This document shows, one piece after another, positions 53,955-62,178 of a stretch of 64,000 nucleotides of DNA; the first letter of the stretch is position 1, and each line of letters begins with the position of its first letter. The position numbers and the translations under genes were made by a program. Origin of the DNA: Palsa-948 sp964481195 (lineage in GTDB: Bacteria; Bacteroidota; Bacteroidia; Palsa-948); contig CAYZTB010000006.1 of assembly GCA_964481195.1 (NCBI GenBank), positions 26,277 through 90,276 on the forward strand. The letters are read 5' to 3'. The notes beneath the pieces were generated by a model that was given only the letters and a program-made list of their open reading frames with translations, made no database searches and was not told where the DNA came from.

Positions 53955-55172
53955 TTAAAATGCAGCTAACAACAAGTTGATATCCTTTGATGGGATTTTG
54001 AAAAAATCTCCAAGGTGTTTGTTGGTAAGCATTCCATTGTATATGTATATGCCTTTTCTAAATCCAGCATCTTCTTTTAACATTCTGTCTACGCTTCCAG
54101 ATTCTGCAATGTTTAACAACAAAGGACCAAATACTGTACTAAAAGCATAGGAAGCAGTTCTGGATACGCGCGATGGAATGTTAGGTACGCAGTAATGAAT
54201 TACACCGTGTTTTCTGAAAATAGGTTGCGTGTGGTTAGTAACTTGAGAAGTTTCAAAACACCCTCCGTCATCTATTGCCACATCTACTATAACAGATCCT
54301 GGCTTCATTTCTTTTACCATTTCCTCTGAAACTACACAAGGGGTTCTGCCCTTAGTTGCTCTGATAGCGCCAATTGCTACATCGGCAGTGCGTAAATGTT
54401 TTTGTAGCACTGTTGGATGAATGACAGAAGTGAAAATTCGAGTTCCGATAGCGGTTTGTAGCCTTCTTAATTTATATAATGAGTTGTCAAATACTTTTAC
54501 GGTTGCGCCCAAGCCAATTGCTGCTCGAGCAGCAAATTCACCTACCGTTCCTGCGCCAAGTATAACAACTTCGGTTGGTGAGATTCCAGATATACCTCCT
54601 AATATTAATCCCAAGCCATTGTTTACGTTGCTTAAATACTCAGCAGCAATTAAAATGGATGCTCCTCCAGCAATTTCGCCCATGGCTCTTATGACAGGAA
54701 AAATTCCTTCTTTATCTTGAATCCAGGAGTAGGCTACGGCAGTAACTCGTTTATTCATTAAGGCGCGTACGTAAGTATCAGATTGAACGGAAAGCTGTAG
54801 CGTAGAAAATAATATTTGCTTTTGCTTCATCATTTCAATTTCCTTAAGGGAAGGTGGAGCAACTTTTAAAATAATATCAGCTTTATAAACTTCTTCTGCA
54901 GTTTGTGCAATTTGTGCCCCTGCTTCGCTATAGTCCGTGTCCAGAAAATTAGATTTCTTTCCTGCATCAGTTTCAATAACCACACGGTGACCATTATTTA
55001 CAAGCACTGCCACTGCATCAGGTACTAGTGTTACTCTGGTTTCTTGAAAGGATATTTCTTTTGGAATTCCAATGTATAAACTTCCTTTTCGAGTTCCAAC
55101 TTCTAGCATTTCTTCTTGAGGTTGAAATGCACTTAATGGGATGTTTTTAATAGGAGCGTTTCTTTGTGCCAT
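53955..55172 (-). CDS. ald: Alanine dehydrogenase
   Basis: A 405-residue NAD-dependent enzyme interconverting alanine and pyruvate plus ammonia. Seen: IGIPKEISFQETRVTLVPDAV (shown with its catalytic Lys region), SYSWIQ-like strand, VILGAGTVGEFAARAAIGLGA as the Rossmann loop, VVDVAIDDGGCFETS and HYCVPNIPSRVSRTASYA. It is slightly longer than the usual 370 residues because of an N-terminal extension of about 30 residues, as in the Bacteroidota type. Confidence 0.9.
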   Translation of the reverse strand: MAQRNAPIKNIPLSAFQPQEEMLEVGTRKGSLYIGIPKEISFQETRVTLVPDAVAVLVNNGHRVVIETDAGKKSNFLDTDYSEAGAQIAQTAEEVYKADIILKVAPPSLKEIEMMKQKQILFSTLQLSVQSDTYVRALMNKRVTAVAYSWIQDKEGIFPVIRAMGEIAGGASILIAAEYLSNVNNGLGLILGGISGISPTEVVILGAGTVGEFAARAAIGLGATVKVFDNSLYKLRRLQTAIGTRIFTSVIHPTVLQKHLRTADVAIGAIRATKGRTPCVVSEEMVKEMKPGSVIVDVAIDDGGCFETSQVTNHTQPIFRKHGVIHYCVPNIPSRVSRTASYAFSTVFGPLLLNIAESGSVDRMLKEDAGFRKGIYIYNGMLTNKHLGDFFKIPSKDINLLLAAF

Positions 55173-55244
55173 AGAATTTTAAGGTAAGCTGAACGAATTT
55201 ACAAAATAAAAGGCAATTGGAATAATTGAAATATCAGGTAGTAG

Positions 55245-55670
55245 TCACTCAATAGCGATTACTCTGCTATTTGCATTTAAAGTAATTCTTGCTTTAACAA
55301 CATCATTAGGTAATAGATGTTCCATTTTCTCTGGCCATTCAATGAAGCAATAGTTTCCGCTATAAAGATATTCTTCGTAGCCTATGTCAAAAATTTCTGA
55401 CTCGGACTTTAATCGGTACAGGTCAAAGTGATAGATCAATTTTTTGCCAGATGCAGGAGCGTGGTAAGCATATTCATTCACTATAGAAAAGGTTGGGCTG
55501 CTGCCCGAATCTTCCACTCCAAGTTGCTTGCAAATTTCTTTGATCAGTGTGGTTTTGCCAGCACCCAAGTCTCCATAAAAGCAAAAAATCTTTCGTCCAT
55601 TTGCTTGTTCTAAAATTGTTTTAGCTGCAATGGGCAACTCGGCAATGTTTGATATGGTAATTGTTTTCAC
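55245..55670 (-). CDS. tsaE: tRNA threonylcarbamoyladenosine biosynthesis protein TsaE
   Basis: A 141-residue P-loop ATPase with Walker A GDLGAGKTT at 33-41, GSSPTFSIVNEY, and the FDLYRL and FIEWPEKM motifs typical of TsaE. It drives the TsaBD complex for t6A37 in tRNA. The start overlaps the porX stop by 4 bp (ATGA), so translation is coupled to a T9SS regulator. Confidence 0.95.
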   Translation of the reverse strand: MKTITISNIAELPIAAKTILEQANGRKIFCFYGDLGAGKTTLIKEICKQLGVEDSGSSPTFSIVNEYAYHAPASGKKLIYHFDLYRLKSESEIFDIGYEEYLYSGNYCFIEWPEKMEHLLPNDVVKARITLNANSRVIAIE

Positions 55671-57220
55671 TTTGGCGATAAAAACACAAAAGGAATCATC
55701 ATTTCTTCAAGTGAAATACCTCCATGTTGAATGGTATTTCTGTAATAATGAACGTAATGATTAAAGTTGTTTGGGTAGGCAAAAAACTTATCCTGCTTTG
55801 CAAAAATATAAGATGTGCTAACATTAATGCGTGGTAAAAAAGCGTCATCGGGATTTTTTACTTCCAATACATCACGTTTTTCGTAACTCAAACTTTTGCC
55901 CTGCTTAAAACGCAAATTGGTAGAAGTGTTTCTGTCTCCAACAACTTTTGAAGGTTCTGTTACTCTAATACTTCCGTGATCGGTTGTTATAATAAGCTTT
56001 CCTTTTTTTTCAGCAATGTGTTTAATGATATCGTGAAGTGGGGAGTGCTCAAACCAAGAAACTGTTAATGAACGATAGGCGGATTCATCATCTGCCAACT
56101 CTCGTATTACTTCCATTTCTGTTCTTGCGTGTGATAACATATCAACAAAATTGTAAACGATTACATTCAATTTATTTTGCATCAGGTTGCTAATGTTGTC
56201 AGAAAGCTTTTTTCCTTCGCTGTGGTTGAGAATTTTATGATAGGAATGTTTTATGTCTTTGCCCCATCGTTTTAGCTGCGCGGCAAGCAATTCAGGTTCA
56301 AATTGATTTTTACTGCCCTCATCATCCTCGTTTCTCCAAAGATCTGGATGTACCTTTTCAATTTCACTAGGCATTAATCCGGCAAACAACGCATTTCGAG
56401 CAAATTGTGTAACGGTAGGTAAAATGCTGTAGTAAAGCGATTCTTCTTCCACTTTAAAGAGTTCAGAAATTTTTGGTTGAATCATTTTCCATTGATCAAA
56501 ACGCAAATTATCAATGACAAGCAAAAACACATGGTCGTTTTTTTCTAGGATAGGATTGAGCTTATTCTTCAAGATAGTATGAGACATTAATGGAGCTTCA
56601 CCGGTTGGAGCATGCAGCCATTTAATATAGTTTGCTTCAATGAATTTGCTAAAGGATGCATTTGCTTCTTGCTTTTGCATGGCAAGCATATCGGACATGC
56701 TTTCATCTTCAGATTTATCAAGTTCCAATTCCCAGAACACTAGCTTTTTATATACATCTTGCCAAGTATCTGCGTTTAGGTCATCACTTAACGACATGCC
56801 TATCTGCCTAAATTCCTGTTGATAGGTAGAAGTAGTTTTTTCGGAGACCAATCTCTTTTTCTCTAATGTTTTTTTGAGTGAGAGTAAAATCTGATTGGGG
56901 TTAACTGGCTTAATAAGATAGTCGGAAATCTTTGAGCCAATTGCATCTTCCATTATTTGTTCCTCTTCGCTCTTGGTAATCATGATAACAGGTAAGTCCG
57001 GCTGAAGGTCTTTAATGCGTGTAAGTGTTTCAATACCACTTAATCCAGGCATATTCTCATCCAGAAAAACTACTTCATACGTTGCTTCTTTAATGAGAGC
57101 AATAGCCTCATCACCGCTTTTTGCAGTTTTCACTTCATAGCCTTTCTCGTTTAAAAAAAGGATGTGGGGCTTGAGTAAATCAATTTCATCATCGGCCCAA
57201 AGTATGTTTACTTTATTCAT
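55667..57220 (-). CDS. porX: PorX: response regulator with PglZ (alkaline phosphatase-like) domain
   Basis: A 517-residue protein: receiver domain (about 1-120) with acid pair Asp10/Asp11, phospho-acceptor Asp54 in VFLDENMPGLSG and Lys in TKSEEEQ; a linker; and a PglZ/alkaline-phosphatase-superfamily domain (about 215-517) with FLLVIDNLRFDQW, PTVTQFARNALFAGLMPSEI (in part), NFVDMLSHART and IITTDHGSIRV. PorX pairs with PorY to control the type IX secretion genes and hydrolyses oligonucleotides in the family. No porY in the window. Confidence 0.95.
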   Translation of the reverse strand: MNKVNILWADDEIDLLKPHILFLNEKGYEVKTAKSGDEAIALIKEATYEVVFLDENMPGLSGIETLTRIKDLQPDLPVIMITKSEEEQIMEDAIGSKISDYLIKPVNPNQILLSLKKTLEKKRLVSEKTTSTYQQEFRQIGMSLSDDLNADTWQDVYKKLVFWELELDKSEDESMSDMLAMQKQEANASFSKFIEANYIKWLHAPTGEAPLMSHTILKNKLNPILEKNDHVFLLVIDNLRFDQWKMIQPKISELFKVEEESLYYSILPTVTQFARNALFAGLMPSEIEKVHPDLWRNEDDEGSKNQFEPELLAAQLKRWGKDIKHSYHKILNHSEGKKLSDNISNLMQNKLNVIVYNFVDMLSHARTEMEVIRELADDESAYRSLTVSWFEHSPLHDIIKHIAEKKGKLIITTDHGSIRVTEPSKVVGDRNTSTNLRFKQGKSLSYEKRDVLEVKNPDDAFLPRINVSTSYIFAKQDKFFAYPNNFNHYVHYYRNTIQHGGISLEEMMIPFVFLSPK

Positions 57221-57334
57221 TATGTTGCAATTTAGTATTTCTTGTGGATTAATGAATTAAGACAACGACAAATTGTTTGGTTTATTTGGAAAATAAATAG
57301 TTAGAAAGTAAATTGTGATAATTGCAATCACTTC

Positions 57335-57363
57335 TTTGCCCATTCCACATTCTTATATCTTTG
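57335..57363 (+). promoter_or_regulatory. Bacteroidota-type promoter of the HD-domain gene
   Basis: TTTG (57335-57338), 17 nt, TATCTTTG (57356-57363), matching the -33/-7 consensus, with the ATG at 57385. It decides the start: an in-frame upstream start at 57322 would lie before the promoter. Confidence 0.65.
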
Positions 57364-57384
57364 CAACGCAATATTAATATTAGA

Positions 57385-58620
57385 ATGCCTCTAAAAAAAC
57401 AAATCCTCTTTAACGATCCCATCTACGGAAACATCATTGTTCCAGATCCGTTGGTGCATCAGATAATTAATCACCCTTACTTTTTGAGGTTGCAAAGAAT
57501 AAAGCAACTAGGACTAACGAGTTTAGTATACCCCGGTGCTTTGCATACACGTTTCCAGCATGCTATGGGTGCCATGCATCTAACCATGAAGGCTGTTGAA
57601 GCGCTTAGGTCAAAAGATGTTAGCATTACTAAAGAGGAGGAGCGAGGTGTGCTGATAGCGGTTCTCCTTCACGATATAGGTCACGGACCTTATTCACATG
57701 CACTGGAAAATAGTATTGTTCACGGCATATCGCATGAAGATATTTCTACCATGTTTCTTGAAAAGCTAAACAAGGAGTTCAAGGGTAAGCTTTTTATTGC
57801 AATTAAAATATTTAAAAACACATATAAAAAGAAATTCTTACACCTTTTAGTTTCAAGTCAGTTAGATATGGATAGGCTAGACTATTTAAATAGAGATAGT
57901 TTTTTTACCGGAGTTTCTGAAGGTGTAATTAGTTCTGAACGAATTATTAAAATGCTTCATGTAATAAAAGATAAGTTAGTGGTGGAAGCAAAAGGTATTT
58001 TTTCGATCGAGAATTTTATTATTGCCCGAAGAATAATGTATTGGCAGGTTTACCTTCATAAAACGGTGCTTAGTGCCGAATATTTGTTGGTTAATATTTT
58101 AAAGCGTGCTAAGGAAATTGCCGACAAAAACGACTCTTCATTATTTTGTACTCCTGCGTTGCGGGAGTTTTTGTATCACAAACATGATATGAATTCATTT
58201 TCTAGAGATAGTAGCCTGTTGGATGTATTTAGCAATTTAGACGATTACGATATTTTTGCTTCTGTAAAAGTTTGGGCAAATCATCCGGATTTTACGTTGT
58301 CTACATTGTGTAAAAACTTAGTGAACAGAAAGCTTTATAAAGTGTTAATTCAAAATGAGCCCTTTTCAAATGCACAGGTAAATTTGCTTCGAAAAAAAGC
58401 TAAAAAGCAATATAAGTTTAAAAATCAGGAGGCTGAATATTTTGTGTTCTCTAACGAGGTGACCATCGATGCCTATCGACCAGATAAAATCCGTATAAAT
58501 ATCCTTCATAAAAATGGAAAGATTGCTGATATTACAGAGTCTTCAGATCAAGCATATATTACATCGCTTCAAAAGTCGGTAAAAAAATATTTTTTGTGTT
58601 TCCCTAAAGAGATAGGCTGA
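57385..58620 (+). CDS. HD-domain phosphohydrolase
   Basis: About 411 residues from ATG 57385 (MPLKKQILFNDPIYG). An upstream in-frame start at 57322 is excluded by the promoter. Seen: the HD metal signature as HTRFQHAMGAMHL, LLHDIGHGPYSHALE and QLDMDRLDYLNRD (H...HD...D), as in dGTPase/SAMHD1-like hydrolases. C-terminal half has no known name. The gene commonly precedes lpxD in Bacteroidota. The nucleotide substrate is not known. Confidence 0.88.
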   Translation: MPLKKQILFNDPIYGNIIVPDPLVHQIINHPYFLRLQRIKQLGLTSLVYPGALHTRFQHAMGAMHLTMKAVEALRSKDVSITKEEERGVLIAVLLHDIGHGPYSHALENSIVHGISHEDISTMFLEKLNKEFKGKLFIAIKIFKNTYKKKFLHLLVSSQLDMDRLDYLNRDSFFTGVSEGVISSERIIKMLHVIKDKLVVEAKGIFSIENFIIARRIMYWQVYLHKTVLSAEYLLVNILKRAKEIADKNDSSLFCTPALREFLYHKHDMNSFSRDSSLLDVFSNLDDYDIFASVKVWANHPDFTLSTLCKNLVNRKLYKVLIQNEPFSNAQVNLLRKKAKKQYKFKNQEAEYFVFSNEVTIDAYRPDKIRINILHKNGKIADITESSDQAYITSLQKSVKKYFLCFPKEIG

Positions 58621-58657
58621 AATTGAACATCAGGTATTTAATAAATTAGTCTTTAAA

Positions 58658-58689
58658 TTGTCATAACCATCCTTATTTCTCTAAATTTG
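58658..58689 (+). promoter_or_regulatory. Promoter of lpxD
   Basis: TTG (58658-58660), 21 nt, TAAATTTG (58682-58689), 18 bp before the lpxD ATG. The -7 match is exact; spacing is slightly long. Confidence 0.5.
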
Positions 58690-58707
58690 CTCAATTCTAA
58701 GTAGGAA

Positions 58708-60189
58708 ATGGAGTTTAAAGCAAGTCAAATAGCAGGCCTTTTAAGTGGAATTGTTGAAGGCAATTCCGATGTTTCGGTTAGTGCCTTATGTAAAATTGAA
58801 GAAGGTAAAACTGGTTCATTAGCTTTTCTTAGTAATCAAGCTTATGCACATTATTTGTATACGTCCGATGCTTCCATTGTAATTATTAATAAAAACTTTG
58901 TACTTGAAAAGCCTGTAAAAAAATCATGTACGCTCATTCGCGTTGAAGATTCTAGAGTTGCTTTTGGCAAATTATTGGAAATGTACCAAAAGGCAAAAAA
59001 CAATAAAGTAGGAATTGAACAGCCTTCAGTTATTTCTAAATCTGCAGTGCTTGGAAAAGATGTTTATGTGGCTCCTTTTGTTTACGTTGGAGACAATGCG
59101 AAGATTGGAAATAATGTTAAACTTTTTCCCAATGCTTTTATCGGAGACAATTGTGTGATAGGAGATAACACTGTATTATATGCTGGGGCAAAAATATATC
59201 ATGAATGTGTTGTTGGAAACAATTGTACTATTCATGCCGGAGTAGTAATTGGCAGCGATGGTTTTGGATTTGCGCCAAACAACGATCGTAATTACAAATT
59301 GCAGCATCTTGGTAATGTTATTATTGAAGATAATGTTGAAATTGGATCCAACACCACTATTGACCGCGCTACACTCGGCTCCACTATCATTCGTAAGGGA
59401 GCTAAGCTTGATAATTTAATTCAGATAGGACATAATGCAGAAATAGGTGAGAATACCATTATCGTTTCACAAACAGGAGTTGCCGGTTCAACGAAAGTTG
59501 GGAAAAATTGTATCATCGGTGGACAGGTTGGAATTGTAGGACACATCACCATTGCCGATGGAACTAAAATAGCTGCTCAATCAGGCATTGGTAACAGCAT
59601 AAAAGAAGAAAACACAACGGTGCAAGGTTCGCCCGCATTTGGAATAGGTGAATACAAAAGAGCGTACGTGCATTTTAAAAATTTAAATAAAACAATTTCA
59701 GAAATACATAAAGAAGTATCAAATACCAATATGCGAATTGATGCGAATAATACTAATGATACGAATGAGGGAAATGAAATAAATGATGTGAATGAGTTGG
59801 GCGAAAAAGATGGGAAGTTAATTTATCCCGAGCTTTCGTATTCTATTGTTGGGATTTGCTATGACGTTCATAATAAAGTTGGGCGGTACTCGCGCGAGAA
59901 ACAATATTGCGATGCGATTGAAGCAAAGTTAAAAGAAGTTAATATTCCCTACGTACGTGAATTTGTTGTTGGGAAATCTGGAAACAGAGTGGATTTTCTT
60001 ATAGACGATAAGATAGTGTTGGAAGCAAAAACAAAAGACGTGATTACGAAGGATGATTATTATCAATCTCAACGTTACCTTCAAAGTGCAGATAAGAGGT
60101 TGTGTTTGCTAGTAAATTTTAGGTCAAAATATGTTAGACCAGTTCGTATTATTCAAATCGAAACAGATGTGCGAAAGAAGTTTGCATAG
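58708..60189 (+). CDS. lpxD: LpxD fused to a GxxExxY-type PD-(D/E)XK nuclease-like domain
   Basis: 493 residues, about 150 longer than normal LpxD. Residues 1-338 are a complete UDP-3-O-acylglucosamine N-acyltransferase: N-terminal uridine-binding domain, many hexapeptide turns (NAKIGNNVKLFPNAFIGDN), GSDGFGFAPN and IQIGHNAEIGENTI with the catalytic His, and the closing helix YVHFKNLNKTISEIHKEVS. Residues 339-372 are a low-complexity linker (NTN, DAN, NTN, DTN, DVN) encoded by 9-bp repeats. Residues 373-493 are a GxxExxY-like domain: LSYSIVGICYDVHNKVGRY-SREKQY, NRVDFLIDDKIVLEAKTK with Asp429, Glu439 and Lys441 forming a D-x9-ExK site. No stop or frameshift separates the parts. lpxC-fabZ follows. 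Confidence 0.9.
   Translation: MEFKASQIAGLLSGIVEGNSDVSVSALCKIEEGKTGSLAFLSNQAYAHYLYTSDASIVIINKNFVLEKPVKKSCTLIRVEDSRVAFGKLLEMYQKAKNNKVGIEQPSVISKSAVLGKDVYVAPFVYVGDNAKIGNNVKLFPNAFIGDNCVIGDNTVLYAGAKIYHECVVGNNCTIHAGVVIGSDGFGFAPNNDRNYKLQHLGNVIIEDNVEIGSNTTIDRATLGSTIIRKGAKLDNLIQIGHNAEIGENTIIVSQTGVAGSTKVGKNCIIGGQVGIVGHITIADGTKIAAQSGIGNSIKEENTTVQGSPAFGIGEYKRAYVHFKNLNKTISEIHKEVSNTNMRIDANNTNDTNEGNEINDVNELGEKDGKLIYPELSYSIVGICYDVHNKVGRYSREKQYCDAIEAKLKEVNIPYVREFVVGKSGNRVDFLIDDKIVLEAKTKDVITKDDYYQSQRYLQSADKRLCLLVNFRSKYVRPVRIIQIETDVRKKFA
59722..59793 (+). repeat. Short 9-bp repeat array inside the lpxD reading frame
   Basis: Eight consecutive 9-nt units, each three codons, including AATACCAAT, GATGCGAAT, AATACTAAT, GATACGAAT and GATGTGAAT. 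Several are the reverse complement, or near to it, of units in the large array at 60220-60512. The array starts at the exact codon where the LpxD homology ends. Confidence 0.85.
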
Positions 60190-60219
60190 TTTTGTTCTTT
60201 TTTTTTTGTGTTTAAGTTA

Positions 60220-60512
60220 ATTCGCATTATTTGTATCATTAGTATTATTAGTATTTATTAGTATTATTTGTATCATTAGTATTATTTGTATTTATTAGTA
60301 TTATTAGTATTTATTAGTATTATTTGTATCATTAGTATTATTTGTATTTATTAGTATTATTAGTATTATTAGTATTATTTGTATCATTCGCATTATTAGT
60401 ATTATTAGTATCATTAGTATCATTAGTATTATTAGTATTATTAGTATCATTAGTATTATTTGTATCATTAGTATTATTTGTATTCATTTGTATCATTCGC
60501 ATTATTAGTATC
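60220..60512. repeat. 293-bp array of 9-bp repeats between lpxD and lpxC-fabZ
   Basis: About 32 units of ATTAGTATT, ATTTGTATC/T and ATTCGCATT, some with one extra T (10 nt). It fills nearly all of the 328-bp gap; the remaining 60190-60219 is a T-rich tract. No promoter consensus could be separated from the repeats and no gene is supported; the 62-residue Asn-Thr-rich frame on the minus strand is a consequence of the repeat. Confidence 0.95.
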
Positions 60513-60517
60513 TCATT

Positions 60518-61942
60518 ATGAAGCAAAGAACAATTAAATCTCCTGTTACTGTTTCTGGTGTTGGACTACACACCGGAGCAAAAGTTTCCCTAACGTTTAA
60601 GCCAGCCCCTGAAAATCATTGGTATAAATTTCAGCGAGTAGATTTACCTAACAAGCCAATCATTGAAGCAGATGCAGATAATGTAGTTTCGACCGATCAT
60701 GGCACAACGCTTGAGCAAAACGGAGCAAAAGTTCATACTACTGAGCATGTGTTAGCTGCTTTGGTAGGAATGGAAATAGACAATTGTTTGATTGAAGTCA
60801 CAGGGCCAGAAATGCCCATTATGAACGGTAGCTCAATGCCTTTTGTTGAAGCACTTGAAAAAGCTGGAACAGTAGAGCAGGAGGCAGATCGAGTATATTT
60901 TGAGTTGAAGTCAAACCTTTCCTTCGAAGATAATGTAAAGCATGTAGAAATGCTTGCAGTTCCTCAGGAGGAATTCAGGCTTACGGTAATGGTTGATTAC
61001 AATTCCGAAGTGCTTGGAACGCAGCACGCACACATTTATAAAGCAGGAGAGTTTAAGCAAGAAATTGCTATGTGCAGAACGTTTGTTTTCCTGCATGAAT
61101 TGGAAATGCTATTGAAAAATAATTTGATTAAGGGCGGAGATTTAGACAATGCCATTGTGCTGGTGGATAAACCGGTTCCGGAAGAAGATCTTGCGCACTT
61201 AAGAAAAGTGTTTAATAAACCAAACGTAGAGATTAAAGGAAGAGGTGTTTTAAATAACACGCAGCTACATTATTACAATGAGCCTGCAAGACATAAATTG
61301 CTAGATATTGTAGGAGACCTTGCGCTAATTGGTATGCCAGTAAAAGCTCACATATTGGCTGCTCGTCCGGGACATTCCGGCAATGTATCTTTTGCTAAAA
61401 TATTTAAAGAAAGAATAAAAAAAGAAAAAGCCGATAAAGAAAAAGCAAGAGCAGAGATAGAAGCTAAAAAAGCTAAAGAAAGTAAAAAGTATGATGTAAA
61501 TAAAGTGCTTTTAGATATTGAAGCCATAAAAAAATTATTACCGCACCGAGATCCTTTTTTATTGATTGACAAAATTTTGGAACTTACCCCAACACATGTA
61601 GTTGGCGTAAAACACGTGCTTCCAACCGAAGATTATTTTAGAGGGCACTTTCCTGGAAACCCTGTTATGCCGGGTGTGTTGCAAGTAGAAGCGATGGCGC
61701 AAGTTGGGGGAGTGCTAGTGTTAAAAACTGTTCCAGATCCCGAAAATTATCTCACATACTTTTTAAAGATTGAAGATGCTAAATTCAAAAACATGGTATT
61801 GCCTGGCGATACTATCATTTTTGTGTTAGACCTTCTTGAGCCCATTCGAAGAGGTTTGTGTCGTATGCGAGGAACTGCTTATGTAAATGATAAAGTGGTT
61901 ATGCAAGCAGATATGTTGGCGCAGATAATCAAGAAACCATAA
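60518..61942 (+). CDS. Bifunctional LpxC deacetylase / FabZ dehydratase
   Basis: A 474-residue fusion typical of Bacteroidota. Residues about 1-305 are LpxC, the zinc deacetylase of lipid A synthesis: SGVGLHTGAKVSLTF, TTEHVLAALVGMEIDNCLIE, and RHKLLDIVGDLALIG. A Lys/Glu-rich linker (about 300-322) leads to FabZ (about 323-474), with His377 in FRGHFPGNPVMPGV and Glu391 in VEAMAQ as the catalytic pair. It joins commitment to lipid A with 3-hydroxyacyl-ACP use. Its 5' region is the repeat array, so its own promoter is not obvious. Confidence 0.97.
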   Translation: MKQRTIKSPVTVSGVGLHTGAKVSLTFKPAPENHWYKFQRVDLPNKPIIEADADNVVSTDHGTTLEQNGAKVHTTEHVLAALVGMEIDNCLIEVTGPEMPIMNGSSMPFVEALEKAGTVEQEADRVYFELKSNLSFEDNVKHVEMLAVPQEEFRLTVMVDYNSEVLGTQHAHIYKAGEFKQEIAMCRTFVFLHELEMLLKNNLIKGGDLDNAIVLVDKPVPEEDLAHLRKVFNKPNVEIKGRGVLNNTQLHYYNEPARHKLLDIVGDLALIGMPVKAHILAARPGHSGNVSFAKIFKERIKKEKADKEKARAEIEAKKAKESKKYDVNKVLLDIEAIKKLLPHRDPFLLIDKILELTPTHVVGVKHVLPTEDYFRGHFPGNPVMPGVLQVEAMAQVGGVLVLKTVPDPENYLTYFLKIEDAKFKNMVLPGDTIIFVLDLLEPIRRGLCRMRGTAYVNDKVVMQADMLAQIIKKP

Positions 61943-62003
61943 TTGAGCGTGAATAATGTCGATAATACCACATTTATCTCAAAAGCAATTCGGACACTAA
62001 TAA

Positions 62004-62039
62004 CACGAATTAACACAAATTAATTGGTGGTAATTCGCG
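62004..62039. repeat. Imperfect 36-bp palindrome upstream of lpxA
   Basis: Two 18-bp arms meet at AATT|AATT with 15 of 18 positions complementary (CACGAATTAACACAAATT against the complement of AATTGGTGGTAATTCGCG). It lies in the 236-bp lpxC-fabZ to lpxA gap. Such AATTCGTG...CACGAATT words are, as recalled, a frequent intergenic repeat of Bacteroidota. A -7-like TATATTTG at 62149-62156 is 22 bp before lpxA. Nothing else is seen there. Confidence 0.6.
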
Positions 62040-62178
62040 GGATTAGTGGCTTTGTTATAGGGAGTATTTTTGTTCTATTCCAATTATGTTTTCTAGAAGA
62101 TTTGTAGTTGCTTTTTATTCATATAATTTCTTTCGTTTGTAGCATTCGTATATTTGTATCTCATTCGTATATTCGCTT

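Noticed and set aside
57322..57384. N-terminal extension of the HD-domain protein
   Set aside because: The -33 and -7 promoter elements lie within it, so it is most likely not transcribed as coding sequence.
58708..60189. LpxD fusion as a simple frameshift artefact
   Set aside because: Both parts are in one uninterrupted frame and the linker is made of in-phase 9-bp units. An assembly join is still possible but no sequence sign of it is seen.
60220..60512. Possible CRISPR array
   Set aside because: Units are 9 bp and contiguous, there are no 25-40 bp unique spacers, and no cas genes are present.
60338..60526. 62-codon minus-strand ORF rich in Asn-Thr-Asn-Asp
   Set aside because: It is only the translation of the 9-bp repeat array; 9 is a multiple of three, so no stop arises. 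No promoter and no homology.
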